Of a DNA stretch of 64,000 bases, positions 1 to 12,677 are shown piece after piece (position 1 is the stretch's first letter; each line of letters starts with the position of its first letter). Location of the stretch: assembly GCA_028023455.1 (NCBI GenBank), contig JAQFVV010000157.1:2296001-2360000 (forward strand), read 5' to 3'. This DNA is from Epiperipatus broadwayi (Eukaryota > Onychophora > Udeonychophora > Euonychophora > Peripatidae). The notes beneath the pieces were generated by a model. The model was given only the letters and a program-made list of their open reading frames with translations. It was not told the origin of the DNA and did not search any database. Made by a program: the position numbers and the translations under genes.

Positions 1-384
1 ACCTGCTCAATGCTTCTGGCATTAGTATATAGCAGTGATTGCTCTATCTTAAGCAGTAAATTTTTTTATTATAATCCTTATTCAGATGATATATGTTAAG
101 AGGCCTCAATTTTGTGACTGGGTGGTGAAAGAACTTCATTAAAGTCTCTCTTGGTACTGATATGTACTTCTCTTGGAATAGCTGGTATAGTAGGGTCTCT
201 TGCCTATCCCTATTTCAAATTTTTTTTTATTAACAACATTTGATAGTCATTGAAAGTGGATGGTGTTTGGAATAACAACTCCCACCACATCAACACATCT
301 CCTTGAAAGTGACTATATGAAATATTTTACTTTCTCATCTTCTGGTAGAAATTAGAGAGCTTCATTGGTGGCTACCTTAAATAT
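1..384. other. AT-rich DNA, no gene seen
   Basis: No coding region, tRNA or repeat can be supported. It may be the decayed downstream part of the minus-strand Gag-like pseudogene that is visible from 385 onward, but no conserved motif was recognised. Confidence 0.4.
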
Positions 385-1335
385 TTATAACCTTACAAAT
401 TGGTTAATTGTACTGAATTGGACTGGATGACCATGCATTTTATTTTTTTCCAGGGTATTTATCTGTAGGATCAGGTTGGCCCAATTAGCATTTGGGACTA
501 ACCCTTCTAAATTAAAATTAAAGAGAGTAATCTTCTGTTTTGGGCAGGATGCAATGTGGGAGGGCAAGTTCCCCACTAGAGTTATTCATCAACTGTGGGT
601 CTTTAAGGGAAGTAAGAGTTTCCCTTACCATTCCATTCTTCTCTATTATACTGGGTCCTTTAGTAGATCTCTACTTGTCACACTTCAATGGTTAGTGCCA
701 ATGACATAGCCGAGAATCGATCACTACCAACCTCTGACTTAGTGTATTGTCATCAATTTGATCTCATGTTTTCGTGGTACTTTTCATAAGCTTCTCTATC
801 ATGATTTTATCTATGATTGAGTCTGTTTCTACTGAAGTTAAGGTTACTAACACTTCATTACATGACTCTGCTTTAAGGCTTTGTGCTGTGGAGAGTTGGT
901 CCATCCTTAAATGACCCTCCTGAAATTTTCTTTGTGCTTTGGCTTGCAGTTTCTCTTGTTCTGTTTATATCTATTCTCTGAAGATCTGATTCTTGTGTAC
1001 CTCATCACATTTGACATTTAATTACCCAATGATACTCAAATTGAGCTCTTCAAATCACTGTTGGCATCTTAAGTCTTTCTCTTCCATATCATTTCTTAGA
1101 TGTTCAAGTGCCAACTTTATCTGTGAGTTGTCTCTTTGTACACTATTCAAGTTTATCACAGCTGTTCTATATCAGTAGACAGCCTAGTCTCTATATCCTA
1201 ACTTCTGTTTTTATATCTGCTCTGACACTATTTATATTTTCCTTAAGTTTTCTTGCATAATTATCATCCTACTATTCATTTCATCTCTCATATTTTTCTT
1301 AATACTGTTCATATTACTTCTTAGGCTACTTATTA
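385..1335 (-). pseudogene. Gag-like coiled-coil pseudogene, C-terminal part
   Basis: Read on the minus strand from about 1335 downward, short frames encode a heptad-rich, Met/Asn/Lys/Glu-rich segment (for example SNMNSIKKNMRDEMNS, then after frameshifts ETRLSTDIEQL and LALEHLRNDMEEKDL). At least three stops or frameshifts interrupt it. A last open piece of 63 codons lies at 385-576. The style matches the coiled-coil segment encoded at 3327-3821, which stops abruptly at 3322, so the two pieces probably were one gene split by the insertion at about 1336-3326. The resemblance to Gag proteins of LTR retrotransposons is an impression from composition only; no zinc knuckle or protease was found. 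Confidence 0.45.
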
Positions 1336-3326
1336 TAATGGTGGGAGATTTTGGAATTCTACCGTATCTGCGCTACAGGGTGCTACCAGGCTATTCGAAC
1401 CCGAAAAATTTATAGAGTAGGCAGATACATACTGCTAAGATCTAATTTGTTTACATATATATTTTATTCTGACCATCATCCCATGCCACTAGCTCAGTGA
1501 GATCCTGAAATTTATAAAATATACATTCTTATCCAAAAATATTTTCAATATTAAAAAAAAAAAAGAAGCCACTGCCAGTAATAACACATACAAACATATA
1601 TGTAATTTAAAAATTATTTTAATTTAACTTTAATTCTTTTCTTTTTTTTTTATAAAACATAACTTTACTTTAGATTTTAATTTACAATTTAACTTTTTTA
1701 TTTTAAAATTCACACAGATGAATTTAATATTTATTAGTGTCAAGTATGGATAGACTACATAGATTGCATTTGAAAAGAAAATATTCTATCCCTTATTTAA
1801 CATTAGGCCAAAAGATTGCAGTCAAACTAACATCAATCGATCCGATATATCAATGTATTCAATGTAGCATAAATACAATAGCAGAATACCATACTGTCAG
1901 GAATGCTTATCTGAACAGCATGGTTATAGAGAAGAAATTGTCTCTCGTTCAGTACAGGAATGTTACATCTATCTGGCAAGAAGAACAATATAAAAAAACT
2001 CCATAGGAAGGGATTGTGGTCCTTTTTGCTGACTTACGATCCCATTCCATAGGCAAAGGGGGTGATCCACAGAGCAGGGATTACCATCTGTCTCCGATGG
2101 TCAATAAGAAATAGGCTTATTTTGCCCAAGTGTGACATATAATGTGATCCTGCACATAGCGGATCTCATACTACATTTATTAATTATACCAATATATCCA
2201 ATCCATTAACCCAATTTAACTATGAAAAAAATAACCTAAGATTTACCCTCCCTTAAACTAACTTACTTTATGAATCTATGCAGCCATTCACACCCGACTT
2301 AAATTATATATTTATTAAAAGTTGTTTAACAAAAAAAAAAAATCATAATAAAAAAAATAACAAAAAAAAAATAACTTAATGGAAATGATTTTTAAAAAAT
2401 ACATCAAATAAAATTAATTATTAATAATAATTTATGTTGGTCAGATAGGATTCTATTTCTATTAAATACTGAAAAGGTTTTGGTATTAAAGTTCTTACTG
2501 TTTTGAAAATGTTCATTAGTTATATAGTTCTTACTGTTTAAAAAGTTTATCTTTATCCGTTGGTTGCCATTTGGGATCCAGTATTAATTGTCCCAATGTC
2601 CTGGGGAGACCAATATGCCATTGGCCATTTTATTTATTCATCTGCAAGTCCTTTACTTTCACTGGTATTTTATTTCTGGGTCCTGATAGCCTGTAATCCG
2701 CAATATGGGAAAATGATGTCTTTTTTTTTATAGAAAAACTAAATTGAAAGTGCACCTTTCAATCCCTTCTCCTTCAACTCTCTCACATATCACATCCCTC
2801 TCTATTACATCTCTTGCTCTCCCTAATTATTTATTTCCAACTTTTTCCTTTTATATTAGACTTTCGGATCGAGTGGACATTACGTCATGATGATGATGAT
2901 CCTTTTATTGAGATCCATTTCCTGAGAGATCTCTTTTATTGGCTATTAATTTCTATTGTTTTTCTCTCCTATCTAACCTTTACTTATACATTTTGAAATG
3001 CCCAAAAGCTAGTTCACTTGGACTAATTAAAAGAATCATTTCCATTTTACACAATAGAATTAATTAAATTATTGTACATTCTTTTTATCTTTAAATCTTT
3101 TAAGTCCTTTTTCTTTCTGAAAATTTAGTTTTAAAATACTTTCTTTTTCTTTAATAAAGTTTTCTTTTAATAATTTTTCATATGTGCAATTTTATATATA
3201 TAAAGTTTAGATGACTTTTAACTTTCAATTTTTAATTCTTAAAAAAGAAGTTTTTATTTGCGACACTTTTATTTTTAATGTCTAATTTTTAAAATAAATA
3301 ATGTAATGGCATGTGTGCCCATTACA
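1336..3326 (-). mobile_element. ~2 kb insertion splitting a coiled-coil pseudogene
   Basis: On both sides lies the same kind of minus-strand coiled-coil coding sequence, so this block looks like an insertion. On the minus strand it begins TGTAATGGGCAC (3326 downward) and its far edge reads CCACCATT next to ATAATAAG; ATAA occurs at both edges and may be a short target duplication. The edges form a weak inverted repeat (TAATGGG versus TAATGGTGGG). The first ~670 bp on the minus strand recur in inverted orientation at 55182-55840. The remainder, 1336-2650, includes an 80-codon open stretch near 1737-2006 that I do not recognise. Confidence 0.4.
2655..3326 (-). repeat. LTR-like segment, copy 1
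   Basis: This segment matches the reverse complement of 55182-55840 over almost its whole length. Shared landmarks include GCCCAAAAGCTAG (about 3000), a run of ATGATG triplets (2885-2900), and TCCGCAATAT (2697-2706). Starting TGTAATGGGCAC and containing no open frame, it fits an LTR or a non-autonomous element end. The copies are clearly diverged, so the insertion is old. No primer binding site was found next to it. Confidence 0.5.
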
Positions 3327-3821
3327 TTATGTTATTGTTCATTTCATCTCTTAGACTTCTCATTTCTCCCTTCATGATACCTATGTTACTGTTCACATCA
3401 TTCAACCTTGCTTCCATGTTACTTATGTTATTGTTCAGTTCTCCTTTCATACTGTTCATATCTTCCTTCATATCTCGTCTTAGAGTGCTTACGTTACAGT
3501 CCAACATTTGGTATATTTTCATAAATATTTGGGATAGTTGTTCAATAGTCACATCATTTTTTGTGACTTGTGCCAGTCTGTTTTCAGGAACTTGAGTCAT
3601 CACATCATCGAAGGTTCCTTGAGCTTGAAATAGCACATGATCTGTGGTATGTGCCTGTGGAGCATGGTCAACTTCAGTGATGGACCCCTTGGACCTGTGA
3701 AGACCCTTCCTCAATATTACCATTATCATCTTCTGTTTTGCTATCACTAGCATGATGTAATTCTACAACACGTCATCTCTTTACTTGATAGCTGCCTTCC
3801 ACTTCTTAGTTTCATTAAAAA
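3327..3821 (-). pseudogene. Gag-like coiled-coil pseudogene, N-terminal part
   Basis: The minus-strand frame 3753-3322 (143 codons) encodes a hydrophilic lead followed by a coiled coil with repeated Met/Asn/Glu heptads (MKGELNNNISNMEARLND is typical). Upstream, frame +1 continues the same protein (VVELHHASDSKTEDDNG, about 3821-3720) and is joined by a one-base shift near 3690. The frame ends exactly at the TGTAATGGGC edge of the insertion described at 1336-3326. No promoter or splice site was seen. It is probably a retroelement structural protein, but a host coiled-coil exon cannot be excluded. Confidence 0.5.
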
Positions 3822-4259
3822 AAAATTCTAATAGTTAATTATAAAGTTATTATTTTTCCATGTAAATATTAATATATATGTCATAGGATTTCCTGCTACC
3901 TCCTTGCCATTGAGTGCTTTTTAACTCCTTCCTGTATTTTATACTTTTGTTTGTGTAGATGTTGTATTTAATGCCTACCTTTTGTTTAGCCTGTTTTATC
4001 CACCGATCTCATCTATTTTAATTTGTTTTATTGATTAGTTAATTATTTATGGTCTCTGATTATTGCCTCATACTCATCAACTAGTTATATTTAATGTTTT
4101 ATAAAATGTATTATTATTTATGGTTGGATGTGTCAATCTGTTGCTACTCATATAAATCCTATCAGGGCTGTAGATGTGAAAAGTTTAAGAGCAGAGCAAA
4201 TTCCATAAAAAATTATTATTATTTTTTGATTTACCATTTCATTGGTTGGACCTCCATAG
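3822..4259. other. AT-rich DNA, nothing recognised
   Basis: The short open frames here have no recognisable motif and lack coding character. No repeat shared with the rest of the window was noticed. Confidence 0.5.
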
Positions 4260-4580
4260 AAACACTCCAGAATTCAAGGCCCCACAGTTGACTGCACCAA
4301 AAATGCAATAGTACTCAGAAGAGGGAAAATGCATCTGATTATGGTCAGTCCTAGGCTGTTTGGATAGGATGCTGCTGTGAATGGTGTGATGAAGTAACTA
4401 ACAATGATCATATCCATCTCCACTGGGCTAGCTCTAAGTTTACTCATTAAAAATAGATATAATATAGGCCAGTTCATTCATAGTTCACCCCTCTTTCAAA
4501 TTCCATTACATCTCAGTATTCAAACCCAGGGAGAATGTTGCCTTTGGCTCTCTTCAGGGTCAATTTACTTTGTGTAGCAA
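4260..4580 (-). repeat. Family K repeat, copy 1 (ribozyme relic?)
   Basis: On the minus strand a block near 4570-4505 contains CTGAAGAGAGCC, a GCC/GGC stem, then CCTGGGTTTGAATACTGAG. The minus strand at about 7322-7255 has a block of the same length and order (CTGAACAGAGTA, then ACTGGGTTTGAATTCTGGG). The first part has the layout of a hammerhead core (CTGANGA plus stem), but GAAA is missing in both and no good helix I forms. It is a two-copy interspersed repeat with possible, very decayed ribozyme origin. Confidence 0.3.
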
Positions 4581-7072
4581 CTATCACACCTCTAACTATC
4601 ACACCTCTATATAGATTTCTATTGACTTAAGAGATATCCAACCCTATTGTGGTGTTATATATTATAATAATATGTGTATATGTATATATACATAAGTAGT
4701 CAATTAAATTCATGAGTGAGTATATGAATGAATTTGATAAATCAGAGACCAATTTGATTTAAAACACATTAACAAATTTTATTTATAATTGATAAAAAAT
4801 CCACTCTATTAACACAGTAAAAGATGTAATCATATGTGTTCAATATGCATCTCTACCATATCAATGATTAAAATTATATATTACTCCAATCCTTACCCAT
4901 GGTAAATTGCATCAATAGACCCTCATTATTTACAAAGAAAATAAGATCAGCAAAGATAAAAATAAAGTATAAGTTCATTATTTAACAATTGCAAAGCTGA
5001 CTAACTACTTACAAGATTATTTCACTGTATTTACAATAGTTTTATTATCCAATTTCAGCTGTAATGGTTCCATATTCTTTGGGGACCCTCTTAACTATGT
5101 ACAAGTTTCCTAATGTTAATAGAAAAGAACATTCACACTAGAGCATTAGTCATTCATACTGAATAAACTAAGTATAATGATTATTAGTTAAATGTAAACA
5201 AATAACACAAATGTAGTCTAGTGCATGTAATTAATATATGAAGAGTAATAAAAATTCTTACCTCATCCTACATTATATGATGATAATGATCAGATACCAC
5301 ATCACTATGAAGGGAATTAACTTAAATTTTATTTACAAAAAAAAGATATTTTCTAGCTTATTAAACTTTCCCCTTGTACTTTGTTACTTCTTATTGCAAT
5401 GAACTGTTCCAACTGCAAAGATGCTGAAACTTCCAAGTGTGAGAGAAAAATGGAACAAAGCAAAAAAAATACATAATAATTTTGATTTTGTTCAAATATT
5501 CTTGATTAGAGTCTATGATTTTAACATTAATGTCTCTAATGGATATAGACTATTTATCTCCTTGTCAGTCCACTCTGATAAATCCACCATTGTTCACTTA
5601 GATTTTCTGGCAACACACTTGAACATTGTTTCCATTTTTGATGTCACTTTCTTTCTGGATCCACTGAGCACTTCAGATGAGTCATTTGCCATTTTTCTAG
5701 GCATTATTTAATAAGTGAATTAAATCATCGTGCTTTATGGCAATTAAGGCAGCACCCTGGTCCAATGGCACATTTATATCGCCAGTTTACACTGTTTAAT
5801 AATTTATAAAAGATTTAATTTTCTCCATCTTATTATTTGGTGTTTAGTAAATTTATGCAAAAAAAAGTTTAATCATTTATATGTATGTGCTAGCGATATA
5901 ATATTCCCTTTTTTCTTGCTCGACTGATAGCGCAGTCTTTTGTCTTTGATCATCAATGTAAAATTATTTTAGTTCTTTTGTTATGTTGCTAAAATTCATC
6001 AACTTTTGCCATTTTCAATGTTGACTTGATTTCTTTCAACTTTTAGTGGTATAAAATTTTATTACAAATGAAATGGTATTTTTGAACATGTTGACCACTT
6101 TATCCTGCATTCTAATGTTTGATTTTAAAATATTTACAGTCTGCAGCTATTATATACTCTGATAAAATATGAAAGAGAATGGAAATGAACTGGGTTTGTT
6201 TTTGTTAAGCAAACTCACATTTTCAATTTCCTTTTCCATCACTATATGTGCCTGTTGTTGCATGAATTAATGATCATTATTGAAATTATGTAATAAGATT
6301 ATGTAGTAAAATTACATACTAAAATTTTACTCTCATTTTCTAACACTTGGTTGCTTTGATATTGGCTTGATATCAGGACATCACCATGTCTACTAAGTTA
6401 CTGTCTTATATCATGATGTTTACACAATAACAAATGAGTTATTATTGGTATAGGTATTTATATGAAAGGTTTCTATGATTAGGTTTTTTTCCCATTAAAA
6501 TAAAGCATTTACTTCATTTTAGCATTATCTTGGTTTGGTACTTATTAAATAAACTTCATGTTTATATGCCTGTATGCCTGTTTGCATAAAAAAAAATGAC
6601 AATGTGTACCTAACCTATTATTTCAGTTTATGTTTTTCATGGATTTAGTTTGATATAGTGGATACGTAAGGGTTGGTTTGAACTGGATTGTAAGCTACTC
6701 TTGCAACAATGATATCTAGATTTATATAAAATTGATTTTAATAATCCTAATTATATAAATATTTCTATAATACATATACTTACACTGTACTTTAATTTTA
6801 TTAAATAAAAGTATGCTAAAATTTTAATTAATTATCTGATTTTATACTATAAATTATATTCTTACTAATAACATATTTTAATAATTATATTGATACAATA
6901 ACCAATTGTATTATATTTTTTTAAATTCAATAATATTTAATGTTATATTTGTTTTATGATTTTTTTTATATATATTTGTCTAAATATTATTCACATTATT
7001 TACATTATTATTTTATTATTTTATTATATATATTTGTCTAAATACATTATATACATATATATATATAGTAAC
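4581..7072. other. AT-rich DNA, no supported gene
   Basis: No gene, tRNA or clear repeat was supported. A minus-strand stretch at about 5703-5585 reads as 37 sense codons starting MPRKMANDSSEVLSGSRKKV and then meets a stop, with a further ~24 codon open piece after it. It has protein-like composition but no identifiable family. (TA)n runs occur at about 4660-4690 and 7055-7070. Confidence 0.5.
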
Positions 7073-7330
7073 AGACGGATGACCCACTCCCAACCATTTA
7101 CCTAAACCCACACCATTACATACACCGTGACAAGAAACCGGCCATCCATGGAGAATTGGACAGATCCAGCAACATTATAGTCAAAGTAGATCTTAACTAC
7201 AACTCAATTCCCTTCATTTGGTAATACTCACAGCATCTATCCACTTTTCATTTCAATCCATTAAATTCCCAGAATTCAAACCCAGTCGTAATCTGAGTAG
7301 CTACTCTGTTCAGGTATGAATTATGATAAG
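7073..7330 (-). repeat. Family K repeat, copy 2
   Basis: The block is less AT-rich than its surroundings. Its minus strand carries CTGAACAGAGTAGCTACTC (a perfect GAGTA/TACTC hairpin) followed by the ACTGGGTTTGAATTCTGGG string that it shares with 4505-4570. The remaining ~180 bp show no match elsewhere that I could see. It is bounded on the left by a (TA)n run. Confidence 0.3.
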
Positions 7331-9731
7331 GAGATATCTAGCCAATGTGAGTACTGACTTGACATTATGGTTCACATGGTACATTTATTAGGTTCGTGTT
7401 ACATGTATGTTCCCATATAAAGAGGTATGTAAAGTCAGTGATGGGTTATCAATAAATTATATACAACCCTTGATGTAAGATCAAATTAAATTAACAAATT
7501 TATTATAACTCAATATAAAACATTAAGATGGACAAATATAAACTTTAAAACATAATAACTATAAATCATACCACTTCCACATAATCTCATCAAAATAATA
7601 ACAAAAAAAAGATAAAATATCATTCACCACATGTCACTATTGGTATTCATCAGCATCTGCATTTCATGCCATCGTATTAAAATATTGACTTACGATCCGT
7701 AATACCATCTAACAAATGCCATTGCTCTTTAAATTTAAATTAACTATGATATAACCATTATACCATGTAAATCATTATCTTGTAAATATATTTGAACTAA
7801 TGGGTTCATTTGTAACTCTACTATCATGTATGATAACTGGAATTGCCATCAATTTATTAAAATTAATTACATGCATTTATAGGTAAATGTTAGTATGCAA
7901 CTTATTAATAAGTGGTTAATATGGTTTTATTAACAGTTAACTTTGTTTCTAAAAATGTTGCGTCTATAATTTGTTAAAGAATAAGTCTTACCTCCCTGTA
8001 TGCTCATTTCATCATAACCCAGTCCCTCTTTTCTTTAAAAGAACCATCTATACCTTTTATTTCAACAATACATTTTACATCATTAAATGCATACTATTAA
8101 ATTTCTTTGCACTTCCAGCTCAAAATTCAAATATGGAAGTAAAAGAATAAAGGAGAGAAAATCTTACAAAATTTACAAAATTAACATGTCAACAACAACA
8201 AACAAACAATAACATGTCAACATGAATTTATGAATGATTCTGTAGACATCTTGGGTAACATGAGCATCTTCTTTCAGATGGTAAAATTCATTGTAGATTG
8301 GGAATTTTCAGCCTCTTATACTTACCTCATTTTCCAAAGTAGTGCCTTTAACAATTTATCCATCTCCCACAAGCTGACCAAGTAGTTTGGATAACATCTG
8401 GTTTGGCAACTTTCACAATTGATCTAGAAAACTTCCACATAACATCTGGTAGCCATTGTATATATATATATACGTGATGGTGGGAATTCACACATATATG
8501 TAGTGTTTATCATCTTCTTCAAACACATCTGAGGTGCCTTGACCCTTCACAACGATTATTTAGCACACCTGCATAATTCTTTACACTAGTATATATATAA
8601 AATTATTTCCTTTCATCAACAGTTGGTACGTTATAGCAGATGCTTGATTACTTGAATAAATATCTTTTCACATATCTTATAACTAATAGTTCAATAGAAT
8701 TATACAAAAAATAAAAAGTCTTGGTGCCTATTAGGTTTCAATCAACTGACTATTATTTTTTTTTTTTTTAATGTATAAAGTTCATATAAAAGTTCAATTC
8801 CAATGGAGGCATAAAGATATTCTTGTGTTTTAGTTTTTATATATATATCAAATTAAATAACTTACAGTTCTAGATTTCCTTGTGCGTTAAATTCTTCTTT
8901 CTTTACAATGCTGAAAAATGTTTTTATCAAAATATAATTTTCAAATTATTTGACTTGTCATCGTTAAAGAATAAAGAAAAGAAAAACTTGCCTATATCTT
9001 TTTCTGTACTTGTTTTTAATTTTTTTAGCCATCAAAAAAAAAAAAAATAGTTCTATTAGGTTTTTTTCCCCCTTCCCATTATAACACTAGATTATAAAAT
9101 TGGCTTTTTTTTTCTTTACAAAACTTTCTCAATTGTTTAAACAACATCGTTTTGTCAAGGGTTATTTTAAAATATTAATAAAATGAAAATTAGTAACAAA
9201 TTTCTATTAATTACTTTTATCATTATTATTTTGTTTCAAGCATTTCCAGTTTGTAAAATACAATATAATTTTATTCCTACCTTTATATGTAATAAACTTG
9301 AACTATTCGATGGATGTATTAATTTTATAAATTAACACATACATGTTAACACATACACATGCTTTATTACATTCACAAATGTTTAATTTTTTTTTATGTT
9401 TAAAGTTCTATGTTTATTGTAAGGATATGGATGAGACCTATGGCGATCCTTACAATATATATATATATAATCATTATTTATTTAGCCCTAACATTTCCTT
9501 TAAATTCCTATTTAAATTTGGTTTTCATTTCTTTATTATTAAAGTTTCTTTTATTTATTTATTTTTGTATATATTGGTATTTTAATATTTTTATATTCAA
9601 GTATATATGCTGTATTTTTAATATATAAAAAAAAGAAAAATATTTAAAACTTATTTTATAATACTTTTTTATTAAGTTCTTTGTTTTCATATCTTTGTTT
9701 TTAATATTGTTTTAAACATGTTCCAACTTTT
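7331..9731. other. AT-rich DNA, no supported gene
   Basis: No coding region is supported. Poly(T), poly(A) and (TA)n tracts are frequent (for example 8458-8472, 8757-8770). The overlapping open frames near 9343-9628 are low-complexity, Ile/Phe/Tyr-rich and are products of AT richness. Confidence 0.55.
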
Positions 9732-9870
9732 AAATATTTATTATTTGTCTTGCGTTGTTAGCCGAGAGGTATAGCAGCCGCCATGCAAGCAAGTAGTTGG
9801 TTGCAGACGGGTGTGGGTTCGCGTCCCGGCAGATGCTATGACATATGAAAAAAAAAATATTTGTTATTTA
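9732..9870 (+). mobile_element. tRNA-derived retroposon (SINE) with target duplication
   Basis: The body at about 9751-9840 looks like a class II tRNA head: an A-box-like TAGCCGAGAGG, a B-box GGTTCGCGTCC, and weakly pairing ends GCGTT/GATGC. The long spacing between the boxes suggests a tRNA with a long variable arm (Leu or Ser type). It is followed by TATGACATATG and an A-run. Near-identical 16 bp flanks AAATATTTATTATTTG (9732-9747) and AAATATTTGTTATTTA (9855-9870) fit a target-site duplication. The tail TGACATAT recurs after the tRNA-Gly-like element at 29493. It is a retroposed copy, not a working tRNA gene. Confidence 0.7.
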
Positions 9871-11127
9871 ATAAATCTCATATGTTACTTTTTATTTACT
9901 ATTTTTTTGTATGTTCAGTATATTCTTATAAACTGTACTATGTTTTTTATTATATTTATCGTTTTTTAGTTTATTTTCATTATTTCTTAAATCTATGTAG
10001 TTATCTTTATTAACATATTTGTTATCTATTTTAGTATTATAATTGTTTATTATTATTTTTTAGTTTTATTTTATATAAGTTCTGTTTAATTATTTAATTG
10101 GATAATTATTATTTTTTAAATTCTTTTATTATCTTATTTAGCTTAAGATTGATTTTATTCAAACAATAATTATTAGCAGTTTAAGTCACATTATCTTTAT
10201 GTCTGTAATAAAAAATCAATTTGTGATATTATGTGATTTAGATTTATTATACACTGATTTATCTATTATAGTTTTACCATTATCAATTTTTTATTTTAAG
10301 TATATCTAAATAATTTATCTGATTATTCACTTTCTTCATTGATATAAATTTAATAACCGTATCTAATTTCTTTCTATTTTCTATTATTCTATTTGTCTTT
10401 AACTTTCATTAAATATCAGCAGATAATTGTTTGTATAGTTTTTTTGTATACTATGCGTTTAATTTTTTTTTTTTTTCAATATTTATTTCTCATTCATATA
10501 TATGTTGCTTAGGACTGAACTAAAGACTTGTCCATCAATAAACCTTTTTTTGTATATGATATTCATTATTAAATTCAAATCCATTTCTTTGCGATATAAT
10601 TCCATAATATCAAGTCATTTTTAATTTTTTAATTTTATCATTTATATATATCTATCAATGATCCTTAATGTAGTATACATAGAAATTACATCAATTTTTA
10701 TAAAAAGTCAATCTGAAATTGTTATATATTTAAATGCTTTTATATTAATTTGTCTTGATTTCATATTTGTTGGTATGTCCACATTTTTGAATTAAAAATT
10801 TAAAAAAATCTGTTATGTTTTAGAACTCAAACTTACATACTTATTCTTTCTAAGAAAACTCCTTAACAACTGAGCAAACAGAAATATTATGTTTATAAAA
10901 TAAAATTTTGTTAATATTGATTTACTTACACCAAATTAATTAAAATGCCAATACTTTAATATTTTTATCTAGTAGATGATCATGATATTTAAATTCAGAA
11001 TTCATTTGTTATAGGACATATTTTTTTATTTTCATATCTTATTATGAAATTATAATTTTTGTCAATTTTTTTTTTTTTTAGTTTTAAACTTTTTTTTTAC
11101 AATAATATTTGAATATAACTAAAAAGT
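9871..11127. other. Very AT-rich DNA, nothing recognised
   Basis: The sequence is dominated by T-rich and TA-rich runs without open frames of coding character and without shared repeats that I could identify. Confidence 0.55.
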
Positions 11128-11555
11128 AAAAAATGTGATGTAAAAAAAAAGATTTTTTAAAAATAATACTTTTATATAAACAGATGACAAAAAAGTAAAA
11201 AATAACAAAGTAACCCTTTCTTAGTAATATGCTATTCTTTTAAAATGTCGGAGAACTTAAAAATCTAGACTTTTATAAAACAATTAGAAATTGCAAGAAT
11301 ATTGTCATTTCATAAAAGGATTTGAGACCTTTTTTATTTTTATGATCTATTTGAGCTTCAAATGATTTATGAAATGACAATATTCCTGCAATTTTCAATT
11401 GATTTATAACAAGTCTAGATTCTTAAAATTTTTGATATTTTTCAAGAATGGCAAATTAACCAAGAGGGGATTACTTTCTTATTTTGTACTTTTTAGTCAA
11501 CTATTTGCATAAAAGCATTATTTTAAAAAAATATTCTTATTACATTTTATAAATG
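11128..11555. repeat. Fold-back palindrome of ~430 bp
   Basis: Two ~190 bp arms are imperfect reverse complements around a centre near 11330. The best-matching inner part pairs AATATTGTCATTTCATAAA (about 11299-11317) with TTTATGAAATGACAATATT (about 11366-11384). The arms stay alignable outward through TCTAGACTT/AAGTCTAGA and the CTTTCTT/AAGAAAG segments. It has no coding capacity. This is the form of a fold-back MITE. The arms have diverged, so it is old. Confidence 0.75.
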
Positions 11556-12169
11556 TGTTATTAATTTTTTTTAATAATTCTGTACTATTAGTTATAATCA
11601 AATATTTATTAAATTGATATATTTTGTTATTATATTCTCTGATATTCATTTTAGTAGTCAATTAAATAAGTATCCACTCCATTTACTATTAGTTTAGTGA
11701 TACATTTTCTGTATATATTTTCAGTTCACCATAATATGATTTGTTATATTTTCTTTTTATATTCTTAGCTTTCAAAATATTGATATAATTATTATCACTA
11801 ATATTTCCTAACAATTTTTTATTATTATTATAGTTATTGTTTTTTTTATATTCATTAAATTGTTCATTTCTCATTTTATTTTAATATATTATTAGCATCC
11901 TTATTCTCAAATAATAATTCATATATATATATATTATTTATTCAGTGGCTGTTTATAATTCCATTATATTATTAGTAACATTATTTTCATAAGAATTATT
12001 CATTATTTTCATTTTTGACATTTTCATAAGTTAAGTAATTAATATTTGTTTTTATTATATCACTTTCTTTAGCTTTAAATTTTACAGTTATCATTTTGTT
12101 AATGTTGTCTTTATTATTCTGCTTATAATTTTTATTATTATTTCTATTTATATATTCAACCACTAAACA
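11556..12169. other. Very AT-rich DNA, nothing recognised
   Basis: The minus-strand open frame at 11689-11874 is Asn/Lys/Tyr-rich low complexity and is not credible as a gene. A (TA)n run lies near 11921. Confidence 0.55.
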
Positions 12170-12310
12170 TCACATGATCACCATTTCTTATGCCTTCTCA
12201 TAACTGTTATTAAAACAGCCTTCTGGCATCCATTGTTTAATCTGGCTTGCACTGAGTGGCACTACTGTATGGAAAGTTTTGCCTGTTTTTAAATATTCAA
12301 TGATTTTTAC
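12170..12310 (+). repeat. Family A fragment
   Basis: The string CTTCTGGCATCCATTG followed by GCACTGAGTGGCACTACTG and GTTTTGCCTG matches the post-ribozyme part of the family A tandem units at 18250-18315 and 18690-18755. The preceding CACATGATCACCATTTCTTA matches the outer arm of the same family at 18090 and 18340. The ribozyme itself is absent. Confidence 0.7.
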
Positions 12311-12677
12311 TTTTTCCATGTCTTTTACTCATTATATAATTCATTTTATTAATATTAATAATTTATTTAAAACTTTTTTTTTTCATTGTAATTCTCATCT
12401 TTAATTGATCTCTATATATTTTTTAAAAATTATGATTTCCATTACATTTATGAATTTAATAGCATTAAAAATATTTTGTAACATACACACAATTATGCAT
12501 GTATAAGTATTTATTATCTGATCTTTAAGTACCAAACTTTCTGCACTCTGAAATAAATGAATATAAAAAATGTAAATCAGGAAGTTTGATATTTGTAGTT
12601 CAAAATCATAATAATTTAATATTAATAATGTAGTATGTAAATGATAAAATCATTTGTAAGAGATTATGATATATATC

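Noticed and set aside
5420-5711. Open frames on both strands, the minus one starting MPRKMAND
   Set aside because: The minus reading looks protein-like for 37 codons and then stops; I could not link it to any family, so it is mentioned only in the region note.
7055-7330. Complete hammerhead in family K
   Set aside because: GAAA is absent, G8 is changed, and helix I does not pair; only the layout is similar.
9343-9628. Two overlapping plus-strand open frames
   Set aside because: They are Ile/Phe/Tyr/Leu-rich, overlap in two frames, and arise from AT-rich sequence; no motif or codon bias.
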